NCBI RefSeq assembly: GCF_913775355.1 | Contig: NZ_CAJYIU010000287.1 | Span: 19,247 to 83,246 of the forward strand | DNA from: an uncultured Aureimonas sp. | GTDB lineage: Bacteria; Pseudomonadota; Alphaproteobacteria; Rhizobiales; Rhizobiaceae | Direction: 5' to 3' | Length of the DNA stretch: 64,000 bases | In this document: positions 49,059 to 58,583 of the stretch, one piece after another | Position numbering within the stretch: position 1 is the first letter of the stretch | How the letters are laid out: the number at the start of each line of letters is the position of its first letter | Notes under the pieces: generated by a model | What the model was told of the DNA's origin: nothing | Databases searched by the model: none | The model's input: only the letters and a program-made list of their open reading frames with translations | Translations under genes and position numbers: made by a program

Positions 49059-49343
49059 ATGAGATATGATCTTCTGGCGCTGTGCCTGATCCTTTCGGCC
49101 GGCAGCGCCTTGGCGCAGGAGCCGGCCAACGAGTCGCGGCGCTCTTGGGATCAGTTGCGTCAGGACCGCAGCCGAAACCTCCCGGTCCTCGGCGGTCAGT
49201 CGCGCGATGCGCGCGAACTCGATCAGTTGCTGCGCCTGCGCGAGCGGAGCCTGGAGCGCTCGCAGCGCCTGCGTCAGCCGAGCCAATCGTCGCGTCCGGC
49301 CAATGCGAACAATTCTCGTAAAAATACAGTCGTCACGCAATAA
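49059..49343 (+). CDS. Small secreted hypothetical protein
   Basis: Signal peptide MRYDLLALCLILSAGSALAQ followed by Arg/Ser/Gln-rich polar region. Confidence 0.6.
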   Translation: MRYDLLALCLILSAGSALAQEPANESRRSWDQLRQDRSRNLPVLGGQSRDARELDQLLRLRERSLERSQRLRQPSQSSRPANANNSRKNTVVTQ

Positions 49344-49473
49344 TCGACGGAGACGCGGGTCTTTCGATCCCTGTTTCGTTGCTTTCTTGAAGCAAGTCTG
49401 CCTTCCTTAAAAATCGAACAGGTCTCGCAACGAGATATCCGAAAACTTCCTGTCTTCTAGTGTCAATCAGGAC

Positions 49474-50076
49474 GTGGAGACAGACATGCCCGTTGCGAAG
49501 ACTTTATCGACAATTCTATCGACCGCTGCGTTCGGCTGCCTGTTGCTTTCGACCGCCGATGCCGGCAGCCTCGCCCCGTTGCGCCAGGAAGGCGCCTGGC
49601 CGCAGGCCCGGTTGCAGGAGGGCAGCAACACGCGCGCGCCCTTCGCCTTCATTCGATACTGCGTCGCAAGCCCCTATGCCTGCCGCGTCGGTGAGGTCCG
49701 CACCGTGGAGTGGACGCCTGAGGTGCGGGCGCTGGTCGCGCAGGTCAACGCCAGCGTCAACCGCTCCATCCGCCCCGTCAACGACCGCGGGACCGACACC
49801 TGGCAGGCGAACGTCGCGGCGGGCGACTGCGAGGAATTCGCGCTGACGAAGCGCGAGCGGCTTCTGAAGCTCGGGCTGCCGGCCTCCGCGCTTCGCATGG
49901 CCGTAGCCTCGACGGCCGAGGGTGAGGGTCACGCGGTGCTGGTCGTCAGCACGCCGTCCGGCGACTTCGTCCTCGACAACCGGCACGACCGCATCGCGCT
50001 GTGGCACGACACCGATCTCACCTTCCACAAGATCGCCTCGTCGCAGGACCCGCGGCTGTGGCACCGGCTGGTCTGA
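49474..50076 (+). CDS. Bacterial transglutaminase-like cysteine peptidase (BTLCP, C93/LapG-related)
   Basis: Signal peptide; putative triad Cys in AAGDCEEFALTKRERL, His in GEGHAVLVVSTPSGDFVLDNRHD, Asp in LDN; alternative ATG start 49486. Confidence 0.9.
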   Translation: METDMPVAKTLSTILSTAAFGCLLLSTADAGSLAPLRQEGAWPQARLQEGSNTRAPFAFIRYCVASPYACRVGEVRTVEWTPEVRALVAQVNASVNRSIRPVNDRGTDTWQANVAAGDCEEFALTKRERLLKLGLPASALRMAVASTAEGEGHAVLVVSTPSGDFVLDNRHDRIALWHDTDLTFHKIASSQDPRLWHRLV

Positions 50077-50244
50077 CGCCTCCCGGTCGTTCCGGAGGGG
50101 AAAAGCCTCCCGTCTCTTCCGCCGACCTTTCCATGCCGATGCTGGGTTCAACCGTCGAGGTGTGACCAGGCTCCCCGAGAACCGGGCTCTGCACCACCGT
50201 CGCCGAACCGTGACCGGCCACGCCCTTCCAACCCGCTGAGCACG

Positions 50245-50276
50245 AAAAAACCGCCGCCCCCAGAGGGGACGGCGGT
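50245..50276 (-). terminator. Rho-independent terminator downstream of RTX copy B
   Basis: On - strand ACCGCCGTCCCCTCTGGGGGCGGCGGTTTTTT: GC-rich hairpin followed by T6. Confidence 0.85.
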
Positions 50277-50300
50277 CTGATCATCGATCGTCCTGGCGGA

Positions 50301-51359
50301 TTAGGCGAGGAGGATGTGGTCGGCGCGCAGGTCGAGGTTGGCGCCGATGAAGGCGATGTCCTGCGAACCACCGGCAGCTTCGCCGTTCGAGTCGTAGGAC
50401 AGGATGCCGGTCGCCTTGTTGTAAACGAGCTGCGCCTCGGTGCCCATCGCCTTGTTGATCGACAACTCGGTCGGATCCAGCGTGCCGTTGACCGAGGTCA
50501 GGCCGGCGAACGCACCCTGCGACTGGTCCAGCTTGATGTAGTCGTCGGAGCCGAAGTCGTAGACGAAGTCCTTGTTGGCCGAACCGGCTTCGGCGAAGAG
50601 GAACGTATCCGAACCGCCCTTGCCCCAAAGCGTGTCGTTGCCCGCACCGCCGGCGATGACGTTGTTGCCCTCATTGCCCGTGATCAGGTTCTTCGCCGAG
50701 CTGCCGAAACCGTCGATATTGTCGGAACCCGTCATGCGCAGGTTTTCGACGTTAGCGTTCTGCTTCAGGTCGACCGTGACGGACGTCCAGATGGAGTCGT
50801 TGCCGCCGTTGGCCTGCTCGCCGACGACGCGCTCGTTGATGTTGTCGAAGACGTAGCCGTCGTTGCCGGCCGAGCCGTTGAACGTGTCGACGCCGCCGCG
50901 ACCGTCGAGGAAGTCGTTGCCGGCGCTGCCGCTCAGCACGTCGTCGAAGGCGCTCGCCTTGATGATGTAGCGCTCGACCTGCGTCACACCGAGGTTACCG
51001 GTAGCGGTGCCGTTGCTGTCGAAGGCGATGTTCGTGCCGCCAGTGGTGGCCGAGATGTCGGCCGAGTTCGTCATGACGATACGCGTGTTGGTCGTCAGCT
51101 CGAGGGTGTCGACGCCCGTACCACCGTTGTACAGGTTGCCGAAACCGACGGTATCGACGTCCTTGATGATCAGACGGTCGTCACCGGCAAAGGCATTGAA
51201 CGACGAAAATTCGAACGTTCCACCGTTGGCGGACGTCTGGAACGTGTCGGCCTGGGGGGTGCCGATCACAACGGCGCTGCTGTAGCCGTTCGTCGTGAGG
51301 AGGGTGTCACCCTCGTTCAGGAAATAAACGCCGGAAAGGGTACGATCGAGAGTGGGCAT
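50301..51359 (-). CDS. RTX/hemolysin-type calcium-binding repeat protein (copy B), paralogue of 24535..25563
   Basis: GSAGNDFLDGRGGVDTFNGSAGNDGYVFD, GNEGNNVIAGGAGNDTLWGKGGSDTFLF, YDFGSDDYIKLDQS; C-terminus ADHILLA. Confidence 0.93.
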   Translation of the reverse strand: MPTLDRTLSGVYFLNEGDTLLTTNGYSSAVVIGTPQADTFQTSANGGTFEFSSFNAFAGDDRLIIKDVDTVGFGNLYNGGTGVDTLELTTNTRIVMTNSADISATTGGTNIAFDSNGTATGNLGVTQVERYIIKASAFDDVLSGSAGNDFLDGRGGVDTFNGSAGNDGYVFDNINERVVGEQANGGNDSIWTSVTVDLKQNANVENLRMTGSDNIDGFGSSAKNLITGNEGNNVIAGGAGNDTLWGKGGSDTFLFAEAGSANKDFVYDFGSDDYIKLDQSQGAFAGLTSVNGTLDPTELSINKAMGTEAQLVYNKATGILSYDSNGEAAGGSQDIAFIGANLDLRADHILLA

Positions 51360-51767
51360 CAGAATCTCCACGGGTGACGCATCGGCAGCACCCTTCGCAT
51401 AGGAATGTGTTACAGACAATATAGGTTATCGAATTATTATCAACGCGTTGCGGAGTTGACGAGTCATGGTTACCCGCTAGCAAGGTCTCGATCCCGACAC
51501 TCCTGAATTGTGTCTTTCCCGAGAGGAACGTGATCGCTGCGCAAGGCCCGTTTCGGGAACCAAATCCCGATTTACGCTGCTGAATAGTGGGCTGGCTGCA
51601 GTCGGGCCCGTCGACTTCGGACGCCAAGAACGATCGCAATGCTCCTTTGGCAGGATCTCAAACAACTTTTCCGGTTCGCCTGGCCTCGAAGCCCAGGGAG
51701 CCCCCCTCCCCGCTTCCCGTCGGAGCATTGAAGGCGAACCCATCGCGGCGATGCGACGTTGGAAGAG

Positions 51768-52619
51768 ATGAGTGAGGCATCAGGCATGGCGGGGTCGGTG
51801 GGCATGGAAGAGACGGAGCGCGCCGACGACGCCTTCCGCGATCTGGAGCGGCGCGAGCCGGAGGCTGTCCTCGATGCCCTGCTCGAAGGCCAGCGCCGGG
51901 CCCTCGATGCCGTCTCCGAGGCACGGATCGCGATCGCCCGCGCGGCCGAGGACGCCGCAGGGCGTCTCGGCACCGATGGTCGGCTCGTCTATTGCGGGGC
52001 CGGAACCTCGGGGCGGATCGGCCTTCTCGACGCGGTCGAACTCGGGCCGACGTTCGACTGGGCGGACGAACGACGCGTGGTTCTCCTGGCGGGTGGCGAG
52101 ACCAGCCTCTGGCGCGCCCGCGAGGGTGCGGAGGATGACGGCACTGCGGGGCAAGATGCGATGGCAGCTCTCGAGCCGCGATCTTCGGACGTCGTCCTGG
52201 GTCTCGCGGCCAGCGGGCGTACGCCCTTTACCATTGCGGCCATCGAGACCGCTCGCAAAGCTGGTGCTCTGACGCTCGGCTTTGCCAACAATCCGGGCGC
52301 GCCGCTGCTGTCGGGCAGCGAGCACCCGATCCTCTTGCGCACCGGACCGGAGGTGCTCGCCGGCTCGACGCGGCTTGCGGCAGGGACCGCGCAGAAGGCA
52401 GCCCTCAACCTCTTCTCGACGCTCCTGATGATCCGCCTCGGCAAGGTCTTTCGCGGACGGATGGTCGACATGCGTCCGACGAACGCCAAGCTGAAGCAGC
52501 GAGCACATCGGATCGTGCAGGACGTCGTCGGGTGTTCGCCCGACGAGGCGGCCCGCGCGCTGGAGGCCGCCGGGGGATCGATCCGGGAGGCGATCCTCGC
52601 GCTTGAGGCCGCTCGCTGA
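51768..52619 (+). CDS. murQ: N-acetylmuramic acid 6-phosphate etherase
   Basis: VYCGAGTSGRIGLLDAVELGPTF, VVLGLAASGRTPFTIAAI, TRLAAGTAQKAALNLFSTLLMIRLGKVFRGRMVDM. Confidence 0.93.
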   Translation: MSEASGMAGSVGMEETERADDAFRDLERREPEAVLDALLEGQRRALDAVSEARIAIARAAEDAAGRLGTDGRLVYCGAGTSGRIGLLDAVELGPTFDWADERRVVLLAGGETSLWRAREGAEDDGTAGQDAMAALEPRSSDVVLGLAASGRTPFTIAAIETARKAGALTLGFANNPGAPLLSGSEHPILLRTGPEVLAGSTRLAAGTAQKAALNLFSTLLMIRLGKVFRGRMVDMRPTNAKLKQRAHRIVQDVVGCSPDEAARALEAAGGSIREAILALEAAR

Positions 52620-52624
52620 CGCGA

Positions 52625-53914
52625 TCAGTCTTTGAAAGGAAGGAGGCGCGCGAGGCGTTCGCGCCAGACGCGGCGGCGGTTCAGGCGCCGGCGCGCCGCC
52701 TCGACCGCGGCTACCGCGTCGGCGACCGCATCGCTCCGGACGCTGCCGACGCCGATCACGAGCGTTCCGAGCGCGAGCCGATCGCGCCAGAGGCGGTTCA
52801 TGATCCGATGGTCGGGCACCGTGCAGGAATCGATGAGCGTCACATCGGGATCGGCGACCAGCGTCTCGGTGGCTAGGGCAGCCACGATCGCACCGGGCCC
52901 GTACCGCTTCAGGCGCTCGTCGTAGGCGGTCTTCCAGGCAACGGCGCGGTCCCTCGATTTCAGGACGACGAGGCTTGCGGCGGCGTCCGTCCCGACACGC
53001 AACGTGAAGACGCGCGCCTCGCCGCGTTCGGCCAAACCGTTGACCGCCTCGCGCGCGAAGGCCGCGCGGTGGCGGTCCATCAGGAGAGCGCTGCGACGCT
53101 GCCCCTTCCAGCCCGACGCCTCAAGATGCAGGAAATCCTCCAGCGCCACGCGCACTGCGTCCGGTGTGCTTGCGCATTCGAGCGTAACCGGGCCGATCGA
53201 GGAAAGCTGCCGGAGGCGGCGGCGGTGGTCGCGATGGCCCGACGATCCGAGCGCCCGGCGAAGATAGGTCGATGGATCGCCGGCGGTGGCAGGCCGCAGG
53301 CACGCGCGCTGGGTTCGATCCGCCCAAGCGAAAGGAAGCTCGGCCTGACGGGCCGCCGCCATGAAGGCTGTGGCGAGTTCCCCGTCCACTGGGAGATCCG
53401 GCAGGACGAGGATGGGCGGAAGTCCATGTTCGGCCGCCTCCAAGGCATCGAAGAGGCTGCGAGCCGTGCCGGTCGGATCGTCGCGATCGAGCGGCAGGGC
53501 GCCAAGCGGACCGAACGGATGCGTCCAGGCGCGCACCACGGAGCGACGCGACGGCCGCTGGAGGCGCTCCACCGAAAACGGCATGAGGAAGCGCAGGCGG
53601 CTACGACGCTCGTCCTCGTCGCGCGCCACCATCAGGCGGACATGGCGCTCGTCGAGACGCGGCATAGCGGGCGCGAGGAAGCGCGGCGTGAAGAAGACGT
53701 TGGGCTCGATCACCCGGCCTGCGAGATGCTCGAGTTCCTCGACGAGGCTGAAGACGGCATGGGGATCGTAGATCGCGATCCGCCGGACGTCCTCGCTGGC
53801 TTGAGCGGCCGCCGATCCATCCAGCGGCGGAGCCTCGAGGTGCTGGTGTATGGGAGTGCCCGGTCCGGCATCGCCGGCCAGATCGGCCGGTTTCGTCAGG
53901 GTCAGGTTCGCCAC
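52625..53914 (-). CDS. GNAT-fold acetyltransferase (CelD/BioF2-like)
   Basis: SSGHRDHRRRLRQLSSIGPVTLECASTPDAVRVALEDFLHLEASGWKGQRRSALL...VLKSRDRAVAWKTAYDERLKRYGPGAIVAAL. Confidence 0.85.
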   Translation of the reverse strand: MANLTLTKPADLAGDAGPGTPIHQHLEAPPLDGSAAAQASEDVRRIAIYDPHAVFSLVEELEHLAGRVIEPNVFFTPRFLAPAMPRLDERHVRLMVARDEDERRSRLRFLMPFSVERLQRPSRRSVVRAWTHPFGPLGALPLDRDDPTGTARSLFDALEAAEHGLPPILVLPDLPVDGELATAFMAAARQAELPFAWADRTQRACLRPATAGDPSTYLRRALGSSGHRDHRRRLRQLSSIGPVTLECASTPDAVRVALEDFLHLEASGWKGQRRSALLMDRHRAAFAREAVNGLAERGEARVFTLRVGTDAAASLVVLKSRDRAVAWKTAYDERLKRYGPGAIVAALATETLVADPDVTLIDSCTVPDHRIMNRLWRDRLALGTLVIGVGSVRSDAVADAVAAVEAARRRLNRRRVWRERLARLLPFKD

Positions 53915-54050
53915 GTTGCTTGCCTCGGTCTGGGGGTGGCGGATGCAAGTCGCCCGCCGGTGTCCTACCCACAGATCTAGAGTTTGCAGCTTAAACGTTG
54001 GTGTTCGTCACACAGGGTTTCGCGCCGAAGCGGTGGAAAACAGGGCCGGC

Positions 54051-54599
54051 TCAACCGGCAAAGCCGCCCTCGTCGAGAAACGCCGTCTCCTCCGGCGAGG
54101 TGTCCCGGCCGAGGACCGCATTGCGATGGGGAAACCGGCCGAACCGAGCGACGATGTCGCGATGCTCCACCGCGAAGGGCACGTTCTCCTCGCCGATCTC
54201 CTTCATCCAGCGCACGCATTCGTCCTGATCGGCGAGATTCTCCGAATGCATCAGCGGCATGGCGAAGAACTGGTTGATGTCCTCGCCGACGTGCCACTGA
54301 TCGCCGCGGGCGAGCGCGGCCTTGGCGATACGAAGCGCCTTCTCGTCGGTCGCGAAGGCTTCCGGGCGGCTGCGGAACATGTTGCGCGGGAACTGGTCGA
54401 GCAGGATCACCAGGGCGAGCGCCCCGTTCGGCTCCTCGGCCCAGTCGTCGAGTTCGCCGAGGGCCGCACGCTCGTAGACGTCGCCGAACCGATGCGTGAT
54501 GGTCTCGTCCAGCTCGTCGTCCTTGACGAACCACCGCTCCGGGCCGAGATCGCGCCAGAAGTCGACGATGGTCTGGGGATCGATCGAGTAGTCGCTCAT
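54051..54599 (-). CDS. DUF924 family protein
   Basis: IVDFWRDLGPERWFVKDDELDETITHRFGDVYERA...ALALVILLDQFPRNMFR...FFAMPLMHSENLADQD. Confidence 0.92.
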   Translation of the reverse strand: MSDYSIDPQTIVDFWRDLGPERWFVKDDELDETITHRFGDVYERAALGELDDWAEEPNGALALVILLDQFPRNMFRSRPEAFATDEKALRIAKAALARGDQWHVGEDINQFFAMPLMHSENLADQDECVRWMKEIGEENVPFAVEHRDIVARFGRFPHRNAVLGRDTSPEETAFLDEGGFAG

Positions 54600-54628
54600 G
54601 AAACCGTTCGGCCGTTGGAGGAGATCAG

Positions 54629-54916
54629 TTGGCGGAGCCGGAAGATAGGACGGCGGGGCTGTCTGCAAAAGGGCGAAACCCGACCGGCAGGCTCGACCTT
54701 CGCGGATTGAAATGTCCGCTGCCGGCCCTGCGGACCGAGAAGGCGCTCGCCGGCGCTCCAGCGGCCGTTGATCTCGTCGTGCTCGCCGACGACCCACTCG
54801 CCCGGCTCGACATCGCACATGTCTGCCGCAAGGGTGGCCATGCCCTCATCGCTGCCGAGCCGCTCGAGACCGGCGGATGGGCGTTTCGGATCCGGACCGG
54901 ATCGACGGATCGCTAG
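54629..54916 (+). CDS. TusA-like sulfurtransferase
   Basis: [22 protein letters not shown] start assumed. Confidence 0.85.
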   Translation: MAEPEDRTAGLSAKGRNPTGRLDLRGLKCPLPALRTEKALAGAPAAVDLVVLADDPLARLDIAHVCRKGGHALIAAEPLETGGWAFRIRTGSTDR

Positions 54917-56040
54917 AAGCCGCGCGACGACAGGCTGAGCGGATTGTCGACGAGGGCGGCGCGATCCGGCGCGTCGATGCGCGGCGCGCGGGCGAAGGCG
55001 GCGAAGAGGTCTTGGATCACGCGCTCGTCGAGCCCCTCGCCGATCAGCACGAAGGCGGTGCGTGGCGCCTCGCCCTCCGGCCAGGTCGCCAAGCGGACGG
55101 GCGGATGGAGATAGGTCCGCACGCCGTGAAGGACCAGCGGACGACCCGGCGTCTCGTCGGTCCAGACCACGGCCTTGAGGCGCAGGAGCCCCGCACCGAA
55201 CCGCGTCAACACGAGATCGAGAAACCCCTCGGCATCGGCCTCCGTCATCGGCACGTCGTGCGTCAGCGACAGGGAGCGGATCCCGCCGTGCGCGGATCCG
55301 TGATCGCCGTGCGAGTGGTCGTGGCCGCAATGGGGATCGTGGCAGGCGTCCGCATTGAGGGTCCTCGTCTCCTCTCCCAGCCAGCGCGCCACGTCGGCGC
55401 GCCGCGTCGCGGGGTCGACGAGGCCGCAACCGAAGAGCTCACCCGGGCCCGCGTCGCCGACTGTGACGAGCGGCGCGCGCGCGTTGAGGTGGCGGAGGGA
55501 ATGCCGGAGCGCCCCGGTCTCGGGCGCAAGATCGGTCTTCGTCAGGACGAGGCGATCGGCGCAGGCGACCTGCCGCCGCGCTTCCGGCCGCTCGGCAAGC
55601 GATGCCGCCCCGCTCAGCGCGTCGACCAGCGTCACGACGCCGTCGAGCGCGAAATGCTGGACGAGGACGGGGTGACCCATCAGGGAGGCGAGGATCGGCG
55701 TCGGATCGGCAAGCCCGGTGGTCTCGATCACGACGCGGCGGATCGCCCCGAGGCGACCGGTCTGCACGCGGTCCACGAGATCGGCGAGCGTATCGACGAG
55801 ATCGCCGCGCACCGTGCAGCAGATGCAGCCGTCGGACAGCTCGACGATCCCCTCGCCCGAGGATTCCACGAGAAGGTGGTCGAGGCCGACCGCCCCGAAC
55901 TCGTTGACGATCACGACGGTGTCGCGGAGCGCCGGATCGCGCAGGAGGCGGTTGAGAAGGGTCGTCTTGCCGCTGCCGAGAAACCCCGTCAGTACGGTGA
56001 CGGGGACGGGACCTGGCAGGGCGCCGGGCTGCGCGATCAT
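54913..56040 (-). CDS. CobW/COG0523 family GTPase (putative metal chaperone)
   Basis: [31 protein letters not shown], His-rich insert [20 protein letters not shown]. Confidence 0.93.
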   Translation of the reverse strand: MIAQPGALPGPVPVTVLTGFLGSGKTTLLNRLLRDPALRDTVVIVNEFGAVGLDHLLVESSGEGIVELSDGCICCTVRGDLVDTLADLVDRVQTGRLGAIRRVVIETTGLADPTPILASLMGHPVLVQHFALDGVVTLVDALSGAASLAERPEARRQVACADRLVLTKTDLAPETGALRHSLRHLNARAPLVTVGDAGPGELFGCGLVDPATRRADVARWLGEETRTLNADACHDPHCGHDHSHGDHGSAHGGIRSLSLTHDVPMTEADAEGFLDLVLTRFGAGLLRLKAVVWTDETPGRPLVLHGVRTYLHPPVRLATWPEGEAPRTAFVLIGEGLDERVIQDLFAAFARAPRIDAPDRAALVDNPLSLSSRGF

Positions 56041-57263
56041 TCTGCGCCCGTAGTGGCCGTCTCGGTTCCTTCGGCGGCAGCCGCAGCCGGCGAGGCGGGA
56101 TGCTCCGCACCGGCGTCGGAGCCGACCGGCAACTCGCCCTCGAAGCCTGGCTCGCCGGGGCGCGCCGGCCGCCACGTCGGGACCGGGATGCCGTAGGCTG
56201 CAATCACGCGCGTGCCGGCCTCGACGCCGGGCGCCGCGGCAGCGCTGCCGAGGTCCACCGGAAAGGCGACGGCCGGCCGCTGGAGATCGGTCATGTAGGG
56301 CGAGCCGAACGTGTCCTCGCGCTTGTCCTCTTCCTGCCGCTCGTTCGCGCGGGCCGTACGTCCCTTCGGCGAGCAGATCTCCGCGCTGATGTCGGCAGGC
56401 GGGCCGCTCGACGCGGGCAGATCCGCCACCGTGTCGCGGATCGAACGTGGATTGGTGTTGAAGCCGTTCTCGAGGATTTCGGCGGCGGTGCGCTCGCGAA
56501 CGATCGGCCCCTCGGCGCCAAGCACCACGGCGATCAAGGTTCGATTGTCGCGCGTGGCGGAGGCGACGAGATTGAAGCCCGCGGCGCAGATATACCCGGT
56601 CTTCATGCCGTCGGCGCCGTTGTAGCGACCGAGAAGCCCGTTGTGGTTCTTCATCGTCCCCTTGCCGACGGCGATCGCCTCGGTGGCGAAGTAGTTGCTG
56701 AACTCGGGGAACTCCTTGCGCAGCGCGACGCCGAGGATCGCCAGATCCTTGGCGCTGGAATACTGGCCGGGCGCCGGCAGGCCGTTCGGATTGACGAAAT
56801 GCGTGTCCTTCATGCCGAGCGCGGCCGCCTCGGCGTTCATCCGCTCGACAAAGGTCTCCATCGACCCTTTGCCGATTGTCTGCCCGATCGCGTAGGTCAC
56901 GTCGTTGGCCGACTTCACCAGCATCATGCGCAACGCCATGTCGAGGCGCATGACCGAACCGGCGGGATAGGCCATCTTGGAGGGCGGCTCGGCGGCGGCC
57001 GCGCGCGACATGACGACCGGCGTGTCGAGCGAGACCTCCTGCGACTTCAGAGCCTTCAGCGCGACGTAGGTCGTCATCAACTTGGTGGTCGAGGCCGGAT
57101 ACCAGCGCTGCGTGGCGTTGTTCTCCGACAGGACCTTGCCGGTCGCCACGTCCACCACGATCGTGTTCATGGCCTCGGCCGGCCCCGCCACGAGACCCGC
57201 ACTACCCATCCCTACGAGAACGGCAAGCGCGCGGATCGACGGCAGCGGACGGATGATTGTCAT
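56037..57263 (-). CDS. Serine-type D-alanyl-D-alanine carboxypeptidase (DacA/C-like)
   Basis: [15 protein letters not shown] (SxxK), [12 protein letters not shown] (SxN), [12 protein letters not shown] (KTG); Ala/Pro-rich C-terminal extension. Confidence 0.93.
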   Translation of the reverse strand: MTIIRPLPSIRALAVLVGMGSAGLVAGPAEAMNTIVVDVATGKVLSENNATQRWYPASTTKLMTTYVALKALKSQEVSLDTPVVMSRAAAAEPPSKMAYPAGSVMRLDMALRMMLVKSANDVTYAIGQTIGKGSMETFVERMNAEAAALGMKDTHFVNPNGLPAPGQYSSAKDLAILGVALRKEFPEFSNYFATEAIAVGKGTMKNHNGLLGRYNGADGMKTGYICAAGFNLVASATRDNRTLIAVVLGAEGPIVRERTAAEILENGFNTNPRSIRDTVADLPASSGPPADISAEICSPKGRTARANERQEEDKREDTFGSPYMTDLQRPAVAFPVDLGSAAAAPGVEAGTRVIAAYGIPVPTWRPARPGEPGFEGELPVGSDAGAEHPASPAAAAAEGTETATTGAE

Positions 57264-57398
57264 GGGACCCTTCTCGCGGAAGCGCGAAGACGCTTTGCGT
57301 TCTCTTCGCACCTGCGTTCATATCATGGCAAGGTGATTCCAGCCCGCCTTCTGGCAGGCGAATTCCGCCTTTTGATGGCGCGAGACCGAAAGATATCG

Positions 57399-58565
57399 AT
57401 GCTCCTCGTTCCCGAGATCGCGGCAGGCGCCGCCGACATCACAGAATGGCGCCGGACGCTCCATGCGATGCCGGAAATCCTCTACGACCTGCCCGAGACG
57501 GCAGCGTTCGTCGCCGGGAAGCTCCGGGACTTCGGCTGCGACGAGGTGGTGACCGGCATCGGCCGGACGGGTGTCGTCGGGATCGTCACGGGCCGTCTCG
57601 GCGAGGGTGGCCGCACTGTCGCGCTGCGCGCCGACATGGACGCGCTGCCGATCGCGGAAGCGACGCCCCGCCCCTATGCATCGCGCAGACCCGGCGCGAT
57701 GCATGCCTGCGGTCACGACGGGCACATGGCGATGCTGCTCGGTGCCGCCCGCCACCTCTGCCGCACCCGCGCCTTCCGGGGTCGTGTCGCCTTCGTCTTC
57801 CAGCCCGCGGAAGAAGGGGGCGCAGGGGCGCTGGCGATGATCGAGGACGGCCTGATGGAGCGCTTCGGCATCGAGGCGGTCTATGGGATGCACAACCTGC
57901 CGGGCCTGCCGGTCGGGCAGATCGCGCTGCGCCCCGGCCCGATCATGGCGGCGACCGACGAGTTCGAGATCGCGATCCGCGGCAAGGCCAGCCATGCCGC
58001 GCTTCCCCACGAGGGCGCCGATCCGATCCTGGCGGGCGCGGCGCTGGTGCAGGCGCTGCAGCAGATCTCGGCGCGCAACGTCGACCCCCTGGATTCGCTC
58101 GTCCTCTCGGTCACGCGCTTCCATTCCGGTTTCGCGCGCAACATCATCCCGGACGAAGCGCAGGTCTCGGGCACCGTTCGCTCGCTGACGGCAGGGTCGC
58201 AGGATCTCGCCGAGCGCCGGATCGAGGCGATCGCGCACGGTGTCGCCGCCGCACACGGCGCGAGCGCCAGCGTCGTCTACAAGCGGAATTATCCGGTGAC
58301 GGTGAACGACGTCCGCGAGGCGGCCTTCTGCGCCGCCGTCGCGGCCGATGTCTGCGGTGCGGATGCGGTCAATGCCGCGGCGCCCCCGCTCATGGCGGCC
58401 GAGGACTTTTCCTACATGCTGGAAGCGCGGCCCGGCGCCTTCGTCTTTCTCGGCAACGGGGCGAGTGCCGGGCTTCACAATCCCGGCTACGACTTCGACG
58501 ATGCCGCGATCCCGTTCGGTTCGTCCTACTGGGTCCGTCTCGTGGAGCGCGCGCTCGCCAACTGA
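57399..58565 (+). CDS. M20 family amidohydrolase (hippurate hydrolase-like)
   Basis: WRRTLHAMPEILYDLPETAAFV, MHACGHDGHMAMLLGAARHL, FQPAEEGGAGALAMIEDGLMERF; alternative start 57375. Confidence 0.93.
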   Translation: MLLVPEIAAGAADITEWRRTLHAMPEILYDLPETAAFVAGKLRDFGCDEVVTGIGRTGVVGIVTGRLGEGGRTVALRADMDALPIAEATPRPYASRRPGAMHACGHDGHMAMLLGAARHLCRTRAFRGRVAFVFQPAEEGGAGALAMIEDGLMERFGIEAVYGMHNLPGLPVGQIALRPGPIMAATDEFEIAIRGKASHAALPHEGADPILAGAALVQALQQISARNVDPLDSLVLSVTRFHSGFARNIIPDEAQVSGTVRSLTAGSQDLAERRIEAIAHGVAAAHGASASVVYKRNYPVTVNDVREAAFCAAVAADVCGADAVNAAAPPLMAAEDFSYMLEARPGAFVFLGNGASAGLHNPGYDFDDAAIPFGSSYWVRLVERALAN

Positions 58566-58583
58566 GGCGAGCGCTGGGGGAGT

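Noticed and set aside
24535-51359. RTX coding repeats considered as CRISPR or tandem DNA repeats
   Set aside because: Repetition follows the nonapeptide GGxGxDxUx at protein level with variable nucleotide sequence and no spacer structure.
56100-57398. N-terminal ~430 aa extension of the M20 amidohydrolase ORF
   Set aside because: Extension is antisense to the D,D-carboxypeptidase; family homology begins near MLLVPEIAAG, so start placed at 57399 (or 57375).
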